Below are positions 1 through 8,803 of a DNA stretch of 35,487 nucleotides, piece after piece. Within the stretch, counting starts at the first letter, position 1. Each line of letters begins with the position of its first letter. The stretch spans positions 64,001 to 99,487 of the forward strand of contig JAMDAS010000001.1 in the NCBI GenBank assembly GCA_023484085.1. Reading direction: 5' to 3'. The position numbers and the translations under genes were made by a program. The notes beneath the pieces were generated by a model. That model was not told where the DNA came from, ran no database searches, and saw only the letters and a program-made list of their open reading frames with translations. The stretch comes from Candidatus Omnitrophota bacterium (GTDB taxonomy: Bacteria; Ratteibacteria; UBA8468; B48-G9; DTJG01).

Positions 1-195
1 TATTAAATTTAAGAAAAGAACAAGCCCTATTACCTTGCCTATCAGTTTATACGTACCTTTTCTTTTTGGAAGAAAATAAGAGGGACCCTTTAACATAACC
101 CTGAATATTTCAAGGTCATCTGAAATATTTTCAGCAATTCCCAGTGATTGTGTCAGATTCCCCTTGTTTCCATCGTCAGGTATAAGAATTTTCAT
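1..195 (-). CDS. ELM1-like family protein, N-terminal part (runs off window)
   Basis: Only the first 65 codons are present and the frame is open to the window edge. The start of the protein reads MKILIPDDGNKGN, then NLTQSLGIAENIS. This resembles the DG-x-GN-x-NQ-x-LGLAE opening of the ELM1 (mitochondrial-fission ELM1, DUF1022) family, a glycosyltransferase-like family of unknown bacterial function often found near envelope sugar genes. The ATG at 195 lies 8 bp after the hisF stop on the same strand, so the gene is probably the last known member of the guaAb-like/carB/hisH/hisF operon. The family call rests on a short motif and is tentative. Confidence 0.5.
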   Translation of the reverse strand, partial: MKILIPDDGNKGNLTQSLGIAENISDDLEIFRVMLKGPSYFLPKRKGTYKLIGKVIGLVLFLNLI

Positions 196-203
196 CTGAA
201 GAG

Positions 204-959
204 TTAAATTCTTACGATAATGCCGTTTTGCTGAAGATACTTTTTTATCTGTGATATTGTAAATACCTTGAAATGAAGAAGAGAAGCCATTAAAACCGCT
301 GATGCCCTGCCTTCAACAAGAACCCTTAACATGTGTTCAAGACTCCCTGCCCCGCCGGAAGCAATAACAGGAACTTTAACGTTTTCTGATACTCTCTTCG
401 TTAATTCTACATCATACCCCTTTTGAGTTCCATCTGCGTCAATGCTTGTTAACAATATTTCCCCGGCTCCAAGGGATTCAACTTTTTTAGCCCATTGAAT
501 AACATCCATACCTGCAGGTTTTCTCCCTGATTCTACATATACCTGCCAGCCTGTTTTGTCCTTTTTTGCATCTATTGCAATTACTATACACTGACTTCCA
601 AATTTTTTTGCGCTTTCATATACAAGTAACGGGTCCTTTACGGCATTAGTATTTATTGATATCTTGTCTGCCCCTGATTCCAGAAGAGTATTTATGTCTT
701 TTATTGATTTTATACCGCCGCCAACCGTAAATGGTATGGAAATCTCTTCTGCTGTTTTTTTTACAATGTCAACGATTGTTTTTCTTTTTTCAATGGTTGC
801 GCTTATGTCAAGGAAAACAATTTCATCTGCCCCCTCATCGCTATAGAATTTTGCATGCATGACAGGGTCACCTGCATCCCTTAAATTCTCAAAATGTACC
901 CCTTTGACCACCTTTCCATTCATAACATCAAGACAAGGAATAATTCGTTTTGTAACCAT
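204..959 (-). CDS. hisF: Imidazole glycerol phosphate synthase, cyclase subunit HisF
   Basis: A 251-residue (beta/alpha)8-barrel protein of normal HisF length. The opening KRIIPCLDVMNGKVVKGVHF carries the first catalytic Asp (CLD), and the mid-barrel IVIAIDAKKD carries the second (AIDAK). Phosphate-binding loops FTVGGGI and PVIASGGAG are intact. HisF takes ammonia from HisH and converts PRFAR to IGP and AICAR in histidine synthesis. It lies 79 bp downstream of hisH; a hairpin repeat fills the gap. The sequence matches ordinary histidine HisF rather than the sugar-amidation paralogues. Confidence 0.97.
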   Translation of the reverse strand: MVTKRIIPCLDVMNGKVVKGVHFENLRDAGDPVMHAKFYSDEGADEIVFLDISATIEKRKTIVDIVKKTAEEISIPFTVGGGIKSIKDINTLLESGADKISINTNAVKDPLLVYESAKKFGSQCIVIAIDAKKDKTGWQVYVESGRKPAGMDVIQWAKKVESLGAGEILLTSIDADGTQKGYDVELTKRVSENVKVPVIASGGAGSLEHMLRVLVEGRASAVLMASLLHFKVFTISQIKKYLQQNGIIVRI

Positions 960-992
960 ATTTATTATTATATTTTATACCAAACTAAAGTA

Positions 993-1040
993 AGAAATAA
1001 GTTCTGGATTGCTCGTAAAGACAATCCAAACTTATTCTTT
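993..1040. repeat. Hairpin repeat copy 1 (TAAGTT-TGGATTG family)
   Basis: Two arms of about 18 bases, ATAAGTTCTGGATTG on the left and CAATCCAAACTTAT on the right, pair almost perfectly around a 10-base loop (1012-1021). It lies between hisH and hisF and ends at the hisH stop codon. The same arms occur at 11068-11149, and a diverged single arm occurs at 16513-16537. On RNA it would form a stem within the his transcript, possibly modulating stability or coupling between hisH and hisF. Confidence 0.7.
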
Positions 1041-1641
1041 ATAGATTTACAAAATTTTCAATAATTTTCTGTCCATGAACAGAACTTTTTTCCGGGTGAA
1101 ACTGCAGACCTATTATATTATTTTTCTCTACCACAGAGGCAAATTTAACCCCATAACCGGTTACACCAATTATAATATCCCTGTCTGCAGGAACCGGGTA
1201 ATATGAATGGGCAAAATAAAAAAAACTTCGGGCTGGAATATCTTTAAAAATTTTAGACTGTTTTTTCATAAGTACGGTATTCCATCCCATATGCGGAATA
1301 GATAATCCTGAATTTCCTGAAAACCTTAAATTACCGCCACTAAAAAAATTAAAACCATTTAAACTTCCTTCCTCGCTTCTTTCAAAGAACAATTGCAGTC
1401 CTAAACAAATACCAAGAATATATCTGCCTTTTTTTATACCATCTTTCAGGAATTCATCCATACCGGTTTCCCTCATACTCTTTATTCCATCATCAAACGC
1501 TCCAACACCGGGAAGGATAATATGCGTAATATCCCTGATTTTTTCAGGTTTTGACATAATTTTTGCTTTCTTACCCGTTTTTTCAACGCTTTTTAAAACA
1601 CTGAACACATTGCCTGCACCATAGTTTATTATTCCAATCAT
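1039..1641 (-). CDS. hisH: Imidazole glycerol phosphate synthase, glutaminase subunit HisH
   Basis: A 200-residue class I glutamine amidotransferase. It has the HisH opening MIGIINYGAGN, the LPGVGAF oxyanion region, the nucleophile elbow GICLGLQLFF with the catalytic Cys, and the FHPEKS His/Glu pair near the C-terminus. It releases ammonia from glutamine and channels it into HisF. The start codon overlaps the carB-half stop by one base (TAATG), indicating translational coupling. It is the only glutaminase in this operon, although the carB half and the PP-loop gene upstream are also ammonia-using synthetase types. Confidence 0.96.
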   Translation of the reverse strand: MIGIINYGAGNVFSVLKSVEKTGKKAKIMSKPEKIRDITHIILPGVGAFDDGIKSMRETGMDEFLKDGIKKGRYILGICLGLQLFFERSEEGSLNGFNFFSGGNLRFSGNSGLSIPHMGWNTVLMKKQSKIFKDIPARSFFYFAHSYYPVPADRDIIIGVTGYGVKFASVVEKNNIIGLQFHPEKSSVHGQKIIENFVNL

Positions 1642-3191
1642 TATTTATAATATTCCTGTAAACTTTTTATATTAATCTTTTCCCCTTTAAGTTTTTTTAT
1701 GGCAAGCAGAGTGGCTTTTGCTCCGGGTATGGTTGTTACAAGAGGAACCCCCCGCTGAACTGCAATAGCACGGATAGAAACTATGTCTTTTCTTGGTTTC
1801 TTTCCTGAAGGGGTATTGATTATCAAAGAGATTTCATTGTTTTTCATATAATCCACAACGTTAGGCCTGCCCTCGTATATCTTGGGAATAATTGTTACGT
1901 CCAGACCCTTTTTCCGGAGGAATTCTCCTGTACCTGAACTTGTAAGAATTTCAAAACCGAGATTTTGAAATTCTTTTACTATAGGATAAATGTGAATCTT
2001 ATCTTTACTTTGGACGCTTATAAAAATCTTTCCTGAAAATGGAAGTTTCTGGCCTGCTGCAAGCTGACTTTTTGCATAAGCCATTTCAAATGAAGTATCT
2101 ATTCCCATAGCCTCACCCGTTGACCTCATTTCCGGACCTAAAATTGTATCAACACCAGGAAAACGGTTAAATGGGAATACAGATTCTTTTACACAGAAAT
2201 ATTTGGGAATTATTTCTGAAGTAAATGTCAGTTCCTTAAGGGTCCTGCCAAGCATAATCTTTGTTGCAAGTTTTGCCAGTGGAACCCCAATGGATTTACT
2301 CACAAAAGGGATTGTTCTTGAAGCCCTGGGGTTTACTTCAAGAACGTATACGTCCCTGTTTTTTACGGCAAACTGTATGTTTATAAGTCCTTTGACTTCA
2401 AGAGCAAGAGCTAATTTTCCTGTAATTGTTTTTACTTCTTTAATAATATCGGATGTAAGACTATATGGTGGCAGCACCATTGCGCTATCCCCCGAGTGTA
2501 TTCCTGCCTCTTCAATATGTTCCATAAGTCCGCCAATTACACATTCCCTGCCATCACATATGGCATCCACGTCAATTTCAATGGCATCTTCAAGAAATTT
2601 GTCTATAAGGATAGGCTTTTCTTCAGAAATTTCAATTGCCTTTGTCATAAATTCTTTTAAACCATTGTCATCATAGACTATCTCCATTGCCCTTCCACCG
2701 AGAACGTATGAGGGCCTTACAAGAACAGGGTATCCAATATCCATGGCAATTTCAATTGCTTTTTCCAGGGAAAAAGCAATACCGCTTGGAGCCTGCTTAA
2801 GACCGAGTCTTTCAATAAGATGCCTGAATCTTTCCCTGTCTTCTGCTATGTCTATGGCATCCGGAGAAGTGCCAAGTATCCGTACCCCCTTGTTTTGAAG
2901 TGGTATGGCAATGTTTAAAGGGGTTTGGCCGCCAAACTGGACAATAATCCCGCAAGGTTTTTCATGTGCAATAATGTTAAAGACGTCCTCAATAGTCAGG
3001 GGTTCAAAGTATAGTCTTGTTGAAATATCATAATCGGTGCTGACTGTTTCAGGATTGCAATTTATCATAATACTTTCATAACCTTCCTCTTGCAGGGCAA
3101 AAGAGGCATGAACACAACAATAATCAAACTCAATTCCCTGTCCAATGCGATTAGGACCTCCACCAAGAATAACAACGGATTTTTTAGCCAT
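1641..3191 (-). CDS. carB: Carbamoyl phosphate synthase large chain, C-terminal half (split CarB)
   Basis: A 516-residue protein equal to roughly the second half of a normal CarB of about 1070 residues. It begins MAKKSVVILGGGPNRIGQG, where the carbamoyl-phosphate half of full-length CarB begins. It carries the ATP-grasp motifs (VRPSYVLGGRAM, then LEVNPRASRTIPFVSK). It ends in an MGS-like allosteric domain from about residue 385, including TSSGTGEFLRKKG and PGAKATLLAIKKL. The carboxyphosphate half and oligomerisation domain are not in the window. Split CarB is known in Methanocaldococcus and Aquifex. The ATG follows the upstream stop by 9 bp, so this is a natural gene start and not a broken gene. 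It serves pyrimidine and arginine synthesis once joined by its partner half. Confidence 0.93.
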   Translation of the reverse strand: MAKKSVVILGGGPNRIGQGIEFDYCCVHASFALQEEGYESIMINCNPETVSTDYDISTRLYFEPLTIEDVFNIIAHEKPCGIIVQFGGQTPLNIAIPLQNKGVRILGTSPDAIDIAEDRERFRHLIERLGLKQAPSGIAFSLEKAIEIAMDIGYPVLVRPSYVLGGRAMEIVYDDNGLKEFMTKAIEISEEKPILIDKFLEDAIEIDVDAICDGRECVIGGLMEHIEEAGIHSGDSAMVLPPYSLTSDIIKEVKTITGKLALALEVKGLINIQFAVKNRDVYVLEVNPRASRTIPFVSKSIGVPLAKLATKIMLGRTLKELTFTSEIIPKYFCVKESVFPFNRFPGVDTILGPEMRSTGEAMGIDTSFEMAYAKSQLAAGQKLPFSGKIFISVQSKDKIHIYPIVKEFQNLGFEILTSSGTGEFLRKKGLDVTIIPKIYEGRPNVVDYMKNNEISLIINTPSGKKPRKDIVSIRAIAVQRGVPLVTTIPGAKATLLAIKKLKGEKINIKSLQEYYK

Positions 3192-3200
3192 GGCAGATTA

Positions 3201-4136
3201 TTAGAAAAATTCAATGTCACTGGGAGGTTTTGGGGTTATGTCAAAAAGAACTTTTACAACACCAGGAACTTCCCTGATTATTCTTTTTTGAATTTTTTCC
3301 ATCTTGGAACAGGTAGGATTATAAGGCCTGGCTGATATGATGTTTTTGGTTTCAACGGCTCTAACAACTACTACGTCACCTGTTATCTTTTTTTCATTAA
3401 TAATACCAGCAGCTTTCTCACCTAATAAAACAGGAAATGCCTGGTAAATTTTGGGACTTTTGAACTCTTCCTCCACAATGGAACTGAGTAATCTTATTTT
3501 TTCAATTCTTTCAGCCGTAATTTCCCCTCCGATTCTTGTCGTAAAACCCGTAAATGGGAAAGGAAAAACATGGACAATCTTAGGGGGAATTTTTAAAAGT
3601 TTAGCTATGGAATATACCTGGTTCTTATATAATTCTTTTAAAGGCTCTATAATTTTAAGCCCGTAAATCTGGGGATTTATGTCATCCTGAAAAACATTAT
3701 AAAAAGTTTTTACGCCCTTTTGAAATTCAATTATATCCGGAAGTATTGTCCCCTGTATTACGTACTCTACTGAATAGCTTTTCGTTGCCTGGCTGATTGT
3801 CCTGTAAAAAATATCCTTATAAATTTCTATTTTTTCTTCAGTAACGGTTTTTTCTTTTAATGCCTGGAAAAATTTTTCATTCATATCCCATACCTGAAGT
3901 TCAATATTGTATTTTTGAAGAAATTTATTTAAAACATCGGATTTATCTGACTTCACAAGGCCTGTGTTAACATAAAGAAAAATAGCATTTTCCTTTATGG
4001 CATTATAGGCAAGAAGGGCACAAACGACACTATCAACCCCCTCAGAAACAAGCACCAAAACCCTGTCTTCCTTAGCAACAGATTTTATTTCATTGATTTT
4101 TTCTTTTATAAATTTACTTGCATCAAATTTTGACAT
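3201..4136 (-). CDS. GuaAb-like PP-loop ATP pyrophosphatase (GMP synthase ATPase-subunit paralogue)
   Basis: I chose the ATG at 4136 (MSKFDASKFIKEKINEI), giving 311 residues. A longer frame reaches 4202, but a strong promoter lies inside that extension. The protein aligns end to end with the archaeal-type GMP synthase ATP-PPase subunit: QGTILPDIIE, IIEPLKELYKNQVY, QAFPVLLG, VVVVRAVE and the tail ITPKPPSDIEFF. Key motifs deviate. The PP-loop SGGVDS is SEGVDS. The PFPGPGL motif is PFPFTGF. The KSHHNVGG loop is KTFYNVFQ. KPPxTIEWE has Asp in place of Thr. It heads the operon with the split carB, hisH and hisF. It may be a divergent GMP synthase subunit or a PP-loop enzyme with another substrate; no GuaAa glutaminase is visible nearby. 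Confidence 0.75.
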   Translation of the reverse strand: MSKFDASKFIKEKINEIKSVAKEDRVLVLVSEGVDSVVCALLAYNAIKENAIFLYVNTGLVKSDKSDVLNKFLQKYNIELQVWDMNEKFFQALKEKTVTEEKIEIYKDIFYRTISQATKSYSVEYVIQGTILPDIIEFQKGVKTFYNVFQDDINPQIYGLKIIEPLKELYKNQVYSIAKLLKIPPKIVHVFPFPFTGFTTRIGGEITAERIEKIRLLSSIVEEEFKSPKIYQAFPVLLGEKAAGIINEKKITGDVVVVRAVETKNIISARPYNPTCSKMEKIQKRIIREVPGVVKVLFDITPKPPSDIEFF

Positions 4137-4143
4137 TATTCTT

Positions 4144-4172
4144 AGTATAACATTTTTCACTTCAATCGTCAA
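4144..4172 (-). promoter_or_regulatory. Sigma-70-type promoter, probably leaderless, for the guaAb-like operon
   Basis: On the minus strand TTGACG (4167-4172) is separated by 17 bp from TATACT (4144-4149). Only 7 bases separate the -10 box from the ATG at 4136, so transcription should begin at or next to the start codon. No Shine-Dalgarno sequence is present. This also argues against the longer upstream start at 4202. Confidence 0.75.
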
Positions 4173-4207
4173 TTTTTCGCATTCCATAATTTTATTTAAC
4201 AAGGAGT

Positions 4208-4330
4208 TTTTTCAGGAGGCTCAACTTTAACTTATTTTACTGCTTCACTTAATAGGTGCAGTATAATGCATTGCTTTTTTTAATTTTAGGCCTGATTGAG
4301 ATATTAAAATGTTTTAGCAGAACAATGTGA
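4208..4330 (+). repeat. Diverged direct repeat, copy A, flanking hicB
   Basis: A segment beginning TTTTTTCAGGAGG and containing CTTATTTTACTGCTTCACT, then CAGTATAATG and TTAAAATG, aligns imperfectly with 4617-4733 in the same orientation. The alignment is by eye and the copies have drifted. The two copies bracket the hicB-like gene. Confidence 0.45.
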
Positions 4331-4351
4331 AATTTTTTAAAAAAGTCGTTT

Positions 4352-4528
4352 TTATTGATTGGGTACTTCAGCAAGTTCACGATTTGCCTCAAGTACTAAA
4401 TTCACTGCTTCAATTAGGTTATGCTTAGCTTCTTCTAAAGTTTTTCCTTGGGTATTGGCGCCAGGAAGTTCTTCAACAAAAGCAACATATTCTTCTGAAA
4501 ACTTTTGGTAAACTGCTGTTAGTTTCAT
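4352..4528 (-). CDS. HicB-like antitoxin, short orphan
   Basis: A small 58-residue frame starting at 4528 (MKLTAVYQKFSEEYVAFVEE). It continues with LPGANTQGKTLEEAKHNLIE and ends in a short charged helix. This is the HicB partial-RNase-H fold signature: a strand, then a Glu-Glu-Leu-Pro-Gly turn, then G-x-T-x-E-E-A-x-x-N-x-x-E-A. A good Shine-Dalgarno (GGGGAG) lies 5-6 bases before the ATG. HicB antitoxins usually neutralise the mRNA interferase HicA, but I found no hicA (GSHxxF-type) frame on either side. It is probably an orphan antitoxin, or a HicB-fold protein with another role. Confidence 0.8.
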   Translation of the reverse strand: MKLTAVYQKFSEEYVAFVEELPGANTQGKTLEEAKHNLIEAVNLVLEANRELAEVPNQ

Positions 4529-4616
4529 CTTCTCCCCTGAAATATTTTTTGTTATTATACATCTTTTTTTATAATCTTCAAATTATTTATGGGGAAGTTT
4601 CTGTTTTTTCATAAAG

Positions 4617-4733
4617 GTTTTTTCAAGAAGTCTATTCTACGCTTATTTTACCTGCTCAACTAATGGGGAACAGTATAGTAGTTTTGGTTATCCAGGATAT
4701 ATGTTAAAATACACCTAAGCAGGGCTGTTCAGT
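4617..4733 (+). repeat. Diverged direct repeat, copy B, upstream of glyS
   Basis: It starts TTTTTTCAAGAAG and contains CTTATTTTACCTGCTCAACT, AACAGTATAGTAG and TTAAAATAC, collinear with copy A at 4208-4330. It forms most of the region before glyS, so it may have donated part of the glyS promoter (TTAAAAT near 4707). Confidence 0.45.
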
Positions 4734-4767
4734 TTTTGGGGACCAGCTCAATTTTTATTTTATCAAA

Positions 4768-6858
4768 ATGGATACAAAAAATCTTCTTATTGAAATTGGA
4801 TGCGAAGACCTGCCCTCATGGACAGGGGAATCGTTTGTTCACCAGTTTAAAAATTCATTCAGGACGTTTATAGAAAACAGAAAGCTGCGGTTTGACGACA
4901 TAAATGTTTTCTGGACTCCAAGAAGGATTGTCCTGTTTGTAAAAGGCATCCCTGAAAAAACACCTGCTGAAAAAAAAGAAATAACAGGTCCAAGATTAAA
5001 CATCATTAAAGATGAAAATGGACATTATCATCCTGCAATTATGAAATTTGCCCAGGCTTATAATATCCAGCCTGAAAATCTTATGATAAAAGAAGCCGGG
5101 GATAAAAAAGCCGTCTATTTTTTAAAAGAAACAGCACCGGTTCCCGTAAAAAACATTATCGGTGAAGCAGTTATGGAGATTATAAAAAATTTAAATATTC
5201 CAAAATCCATGAAATGGGATAATTCCGGCTTAAAGTTTTACAGGCCGGTAAGATGGCTATTTTCCTTGTGGGATAATGAAAAAATATCCATGCACATGGG
5301 AGACGTAAAAAGTTCTTGTTTTACATACGGGCACAGGCTTATCAGCCCGGGAAAAATTCAGGTTAAACACTGGAAAGACTATTTTGACGTAATCCAGAAA
5401 AATTTTGTCATTATTGACAGGGAAGTAAGAAAAAAATTTATTTCTGCCCTTGTAAAAGAAAAAATCCAGACAGAAGAAAATGTTGACGAAACACTTTTTG
5501 AAAATTTGGCAGAGCTTGTTGAATATCCTGTCCTGTTAAGGTGTAAATTTCCATCTGACGTTCCATACATTCCTGATGAGATTGTAAAAATTATTATTGA
5601 AAAGGCAGAAGGAATCCCTTTATATAAAAATAAAATATTGTGCAGGGAGTTTCTTATCGTTTCTGATGGAATTGACAATCCTGATTGTATAAGAAATTAT
5701 GAAAAACTTATCAGGGACAGGATAATGGATGCCGTATTTTTTTATAATAACGACCTTCAGAAAAACCCCGGGACGTTCATTGAGATTACAAAAAAGATTT
5801 TATTCCATCCACAATGGGGCTCATTATATCAAAGGACCGAAAGACTTTGTACAATAGCAAAAAAAATTTCTGATATACTGAGTCTAAATGAAAGTTCATC
5901 AAAAAATCTTTGTCGTGCCGCGGAACTTTCAAAATTTGACATGGCTTCTTCAGTAGTCAGGGAATTCCCGCAATTAAGCGGAACAATGGGGAAAATATAT
6001 GCAAAAAAATGGGATGAAAATGAAACTGTATGCCAGGCAATAGAAGACCATTTAAGGCCAAAATTCCCCGGAGATAGTCTTCCTGTTTCTTATGAAGGCT
6101 CCATTTTGGCAATAATTGACAGGTTGGAGTATGTATGCACCTTTATATCTTCAAATGCAGAAATTTCAGGCTCAGAGGACCCCTATGGATTAAAAAGAAT
6201 CGGTAATACGCTTTTTGATATTATATGGGCTAAAAAGTATAATATTGAACTTACGCCTCTTATACATGAAACAGTTGATGCATTTAAACTGAAAAATCCG
6301 TCCGGGACAGAAAAAAATATAAGGGGTTTTATTATTCAAAGATTAGAGGCTCAATTGGGATTTGAAGGAATACCAAAAGGAGTAAGAGCCGGTATTATCT
6401 CGGTGGAAAATCTTAACGTATACAGGATAAGAGAAAAAGCAAATGCTTTTTCCCGGTTTATCGGAACAGTTGAGGGGGCTGAAAATATTTTTGTCCCGTT
6501 TTCAAGAATGGCAAACATATTAAAACAGGCAAAATCTCATAATATAATAAACTGGTATTTTGATGAAAAACTTCTTGTTGAAAAAGAGGAAAAAAATCTT
6601 TTTGAAATATTTAAGAGTAACGAGGATAAAGTAAAGGCATTCATAGAAAAAGAGGAATATCTTTTATTCCTGAATAAACTTCTTGATTTTAAAAAACCTG
6701 TGGATGATTTTTTTGATAAGGTGCTTGTGATGTGCCCGGAAGAAAACATAAGAAACAACCGGCTTGCATTTCTTGAAAAAATGAACAATATGTTTCTTTT
6801 TTTTGCGGATTTTTCTTTTATAAGGGAGGAAGACATAAAAAATGCTCGAAAAATTTGA
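4768..6858 (+). CDS. glyS: Glycyl-tRNA synthetase beta subunit
   Basis: 696 residues, the normal length for GlyS. It opens [13 protein letters not shown], then has the conserved [34 protein letters not shown] and YGHRLISPG blocks. A C-terminal helical, anticodon-binding-like region includes [13 protein letters not shown] and [15 protein letters not shown]. GlyS supports tRNA-Gly recognition in the alpha2beta2 enzyme; the catalytic alpha subunit GlyQ is not in the window. The HQxYFPVYD stretch typical of the family is replaced by [12 protein letters not shown] around residue 277. No Shine-Dalgarno precedes the ATG; a weak TATTTT box ends 6 bases before it. The 3' end overlaps glyA by 17 bp. 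Confidence 0.93.
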   Translation: MDTKNLLIEIGCEDLPSWTGESFVHQFKNSFRTFIENRKLRFDDINVFWTPRRIVLFVKGIPEKTPAEKKEITGPRLNIIKDENGHYHPAIMKFAQAYNIQPENLMIKEAGDKKAVYFLKETAPVPVKNIIGEAVMEIIKNLNIPKSMKWDNSGLKFYRPVRWLFSLWDNEKISMHMGDVKSSCFTYGHRLISPGKIQVKHWKDYFDVIQKNFVIIDREVRKKFISALVKEKIQTEENVDETLFENLAELVEYPVLLRCKFPSDVPYIPDEIVKIIIEKAEGIPLYKNKILCREFLIVSDGIDNPDCIRNYEKLIRDRIMDAVFFYNNDLQKNPGTFIEITKKILFHPQWGSLYQRTERLCTIAKKISDILSLNESSSKNLCRAAELSKFDMASSVVREFPQLSGTMGKIYAKKWDENETVCQAIEDHLRPKFPGDSLPVSYEGSILAIIDRLEYVCTFISSNAEISGSEDPYGLKRIGNTLFDIIWAKKYNIELTPLIHETVDAFKLKNPSGTEKNIRGFIIQRLEAQLGFEGIPKGVRAGIISVENLNVYRIREKANAFSRFIGTVEGAENIFVPFSRMANILKQAKSHNIINWYFDEKLLVEKEEKNLFEIFKSNEDKVKAFIEKEEYLLFLNKLLDFKKPVDDFFDKVLVMCPEENIRNNRLAFLEKMNNMFLFFADFSFIREEDIKNARKI

Positions 6859-8071
6859 TTTGGAAATCTATTCACTTATAGAAAAAGAATTGATGAGGGA
6901 ATCAGAAACAGTCAATCTTATTGCCTCTGAAAATTATGTAAGCAAAGCCGTAATGGAGGCTACCGGTTCTATCCTGACGAATAAATATGCCGAGGGGTAT
7001 CCTTCCAGGAGATATTATGGCGGATGTGAATTTATAGACAGGATTGAATCCATTGCAATATCCCGGGTAAAAAAGATTTTCAATGCCGAGCATGCAAATG
7101 TCCAGCCTCATTCCGGAAGCCAGGCAAATATGGCAGTATATTTATCCTGTGCCAAAGCAGGTGATACAATACTCGGTATGGATATATGCGCAGGTGGACA
7201 CCTTTCTCATGGAACAAAAGTTAGTTTTTCCGGGATTATTTTTAATGCAGTTTGTTATGGGGTAAATCCTGACACTGAACTTATTGATTATAATGAGATT
7301 GAAAAAATTGCGCAAAAATATAAACCCAAAATAATTATATGCGGGGCAAGTGCATATCCAAGAATTATTGATTTTAACAGGTTTGCCGGGATAGCAAAAA
7401 ATGTTAATGCATATCTCTGTTCTGATATGGCGCATATTGCCGGATTGGTAGCGGCAAATCTTCATCCTTCACCTGTGCCGGTTTCTGATTTTGTTACGTC
7501 AACAACCCATAAAACGCTTCGCGGACCCAGGGGCGGATTTATTCTTTGTAAAGAGAGGTATGCCAGGAGTGTGGATAAATCTATTTTCCCCGGTATTCAG
7601 GGAGGGCCTCTTATGCATATTGTTGCAGCAAAGGCTGTTGCATTTAAAGAAGCGGAAACTGGGGATTTCAGGAAATACCAGACACAGATTGTCAAAAATG
7701 CAAGATTTTTTGCTGAAAAATTAAGAGAATTGGATTATCGTCTTGTTACAGGTGGAACAGACAACCATATGCTTCTTGTAGACCTGCGTAATAAAAAAAT
7801 TACAGGAGTGGAATGCCAGAATATTCTTGAAAAGGTTAATATTATCGTAAATAAAAATTCCATACCATTTGACCCGTCAGGAGCAACCATTACAAGTGGT
7901 TTAAGAATTGGAACGGCTGCAATAACAACCAGGGGAATGAAAGAGAATGAAATTTTAAAAATCATTGAATTTATAGACGAGGCACTGCATTATAAGGATT
8001 ACCCGGAAAAATTGGAAAACATAAGAAAGGGGGTAAAAGATTTTGTGATGCAGTTTCCTATATATACCTGA
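6842..8071 (+). CDS. glyA: Serine hydroxymethyltransferase
   Basis: 409 residues with all GlyA landmarks: [41 protein letters not shown], the PLP-lysine motif [25 protein letters not shown], and near the end [14 protein letters not shown]. It interconverts serine and glycine with tetrahydrofolate as one-carbon carrier. AGGGAGGA at 6823-6830 is a strong Shine-Dalgarno for the ATG at 6842 and lies inside glyS. Placement after glyS links glycine supply with glycyl-tRNA formation. Confidence 0.97.
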   Translation: MLEKFDLEIYSLIEKELMRESETVNLIASENYVSKAVMEATGSILTNKYAEGYPSRRYYGGCEFIDRIESIAISRVKKIFNAEHANVQPHSGSQANMAVYLSCAKAGDTILGMDICAGGHLSHGTKVSFSGIIFNAVCYGVNPDTELIDYNEIEKIAQKYKPKIIICGASAYPRIIDFNRFAGIAKNVNAYLCSDMAHIAGLVAANLHPSPVPVSDFVTSTTHKTLRGPRGGFILCKERYARSVDKSIFPGIQGGPLMHIVAAKAVAFKEAETGDFRKYQTQIVKNARFFAEKLRELDYRLVTGGTDNHMLLVDLRNKKITGVECQNILEKVNIIVNKNSIPFDPSGATITSGLRIGTAAITTRGMKENEILKIIEFIDEALHYKDYPEKLENIRKGVKDFVMQFPIYT

Positions 8072-8125
8072 ATAAAGTAAAAGTAAGAGATACTTTTAGG
8101 TTTCTCTTTTCTGTTTTAAAAAAAA

Positions 8126-8581
8126 ATGAGACCAGGCTGGGATGAATATTTTTTAAAAATTGCTGAATTAGTAAGTGAAAGGACAACCTGTTTAAGAAGA
8201 AAGGTTGGCGCTGTTTTAGTGAAAGATAAAAGAATACTTGCTACAGGATATAATGGGGCGCCGATTGGATTTGAGCATTGTGAGGTAACCGGTTGTCTTC
8301 GTGAAAAGTTACATGTTCCTTCAGGAGAAAGACATGAGCTGTGCCGGGGACTTCATGCAGAACAAAACGCTATAATCCAGGCTGCATACCATGGTGTCAG
8401 TATAAAAGGAAGCGTTCTTTATATAACGAATCACCCATGCAGCATCTGTGCCAAAATGATTATCAATGCGGGCATAGAAAAAATTGTTATTTCCGACTAT
8501 TATCCTGACAAATTTGCTGAAGAGATATTAAAAGAAGGCAACATAAAAGTGGAATATCATAAAAAAGAGGAAAAAGAATAA
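8126..8581 (+). CDS. Deoxycytidylate (dCMP) deaminase family protein
   Basis: 151 residues. Zinc-dependent cytidine/dCMP deaminase signature: [11 protein letters not shown] supplies the zinc His and catalytic Glu, and [15 protein letters not shown] supplies the two zinc Cys. [14 protein letters not shown] is typical of the ComEB/dCMP deaminase group. It would turn dCMP into dUMP for thymidylate synthesis, which shares the folate one-carbon pool with glyA 54 bp upstream. The start shown follows an A-rich run with no Shine-Dalgarno. The common glyA-dCMP deaminase-nrdR order is cut short: no nrdR follows. Confidence 0.9.
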   Translation: MRPGWDEYFLKIAELVSERTTCLRRKVGAVLVKDKRILATGYNGAPIGFEHCEVTGCLREKLHVPSGERHELCRGLHAEQNAIIQAAYHGVSIKGSVLYITNHPCSICAKMIINAGIEKIVISDYYPDKFAEEILKEGNIKVEYHKKEEKE

Positions 8582-8664
8582 GTTGATGTTTGAGCTTTCT
8601 GAAAATTTGCAATAATATAAAAAATGTAATATATTAGTTTCAAAAAGTGATCAATAGTATGAAA

Positions 8665-8755
8665 CCTTCTCCCTTGAGGGGAGAGGGCCCGGGTGAGGGT
8701 GAAATTACATAAATTCTCTCACCCCCACCTCAATCCTACCCCCTCAAGGAGGAGG
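8665..8755. repeat. GC-rich imperfect palindrome, REP/MITE-like
   Basis: The left arm includes CCTTCTCCCTTGAGGGG and GGGTGAGGGTGA. The right arm includes TCTCACCCCCACCTCAAT and CCCCCTCAAGGAGG. The arms pair imperfectly across a short AT-rich centre (about 8703-8715), and the left arm has an internal TCTCCC/GGGGAGA hairpin. Its base composition differs sharply from the surroundings. It resembles the widespread CCCTCTCCC...GGTGAGGG class of mobile palindromes, from memory of such elements. Confidence 0.75.
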
Positions 8756-8803
8756 AAAACAGAAATTTACTTTTTAACGCTAATAGGTTACAAGAAAACA
8801 TAC

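Noticed and set aside
204-1641. HisH/HisF as sugar-amidation (PseA/WbpG-linked) paralogues
   Set aside because: Both proteins match the ordinary histidine-pathway forms in length and motifs, and the PP-loop neighbour is GuaAb-like, not WbpG-like.
4136-4202. Longer N-terminus for the guaAb-like protein
   Set aside because: The extension contains a full -35/-10 promoter, and the family's usual start (SKFDASKFI) begins at the ATG at 4136.
4203-4767. A hicA toxin next to hicB
   Set aside because: No frame on either strand shows the HicA GSHxxF/HxGKEL pattern; only repeats and promoter-like sequence are present.
8693-8803. Start of a 141-residue frame at a GTG within the palindromic repeat
   Set aside because: The first 35 or so residues are a translation of the GC-rich palindrome and have no protein character; only the later part resembles a known protein.
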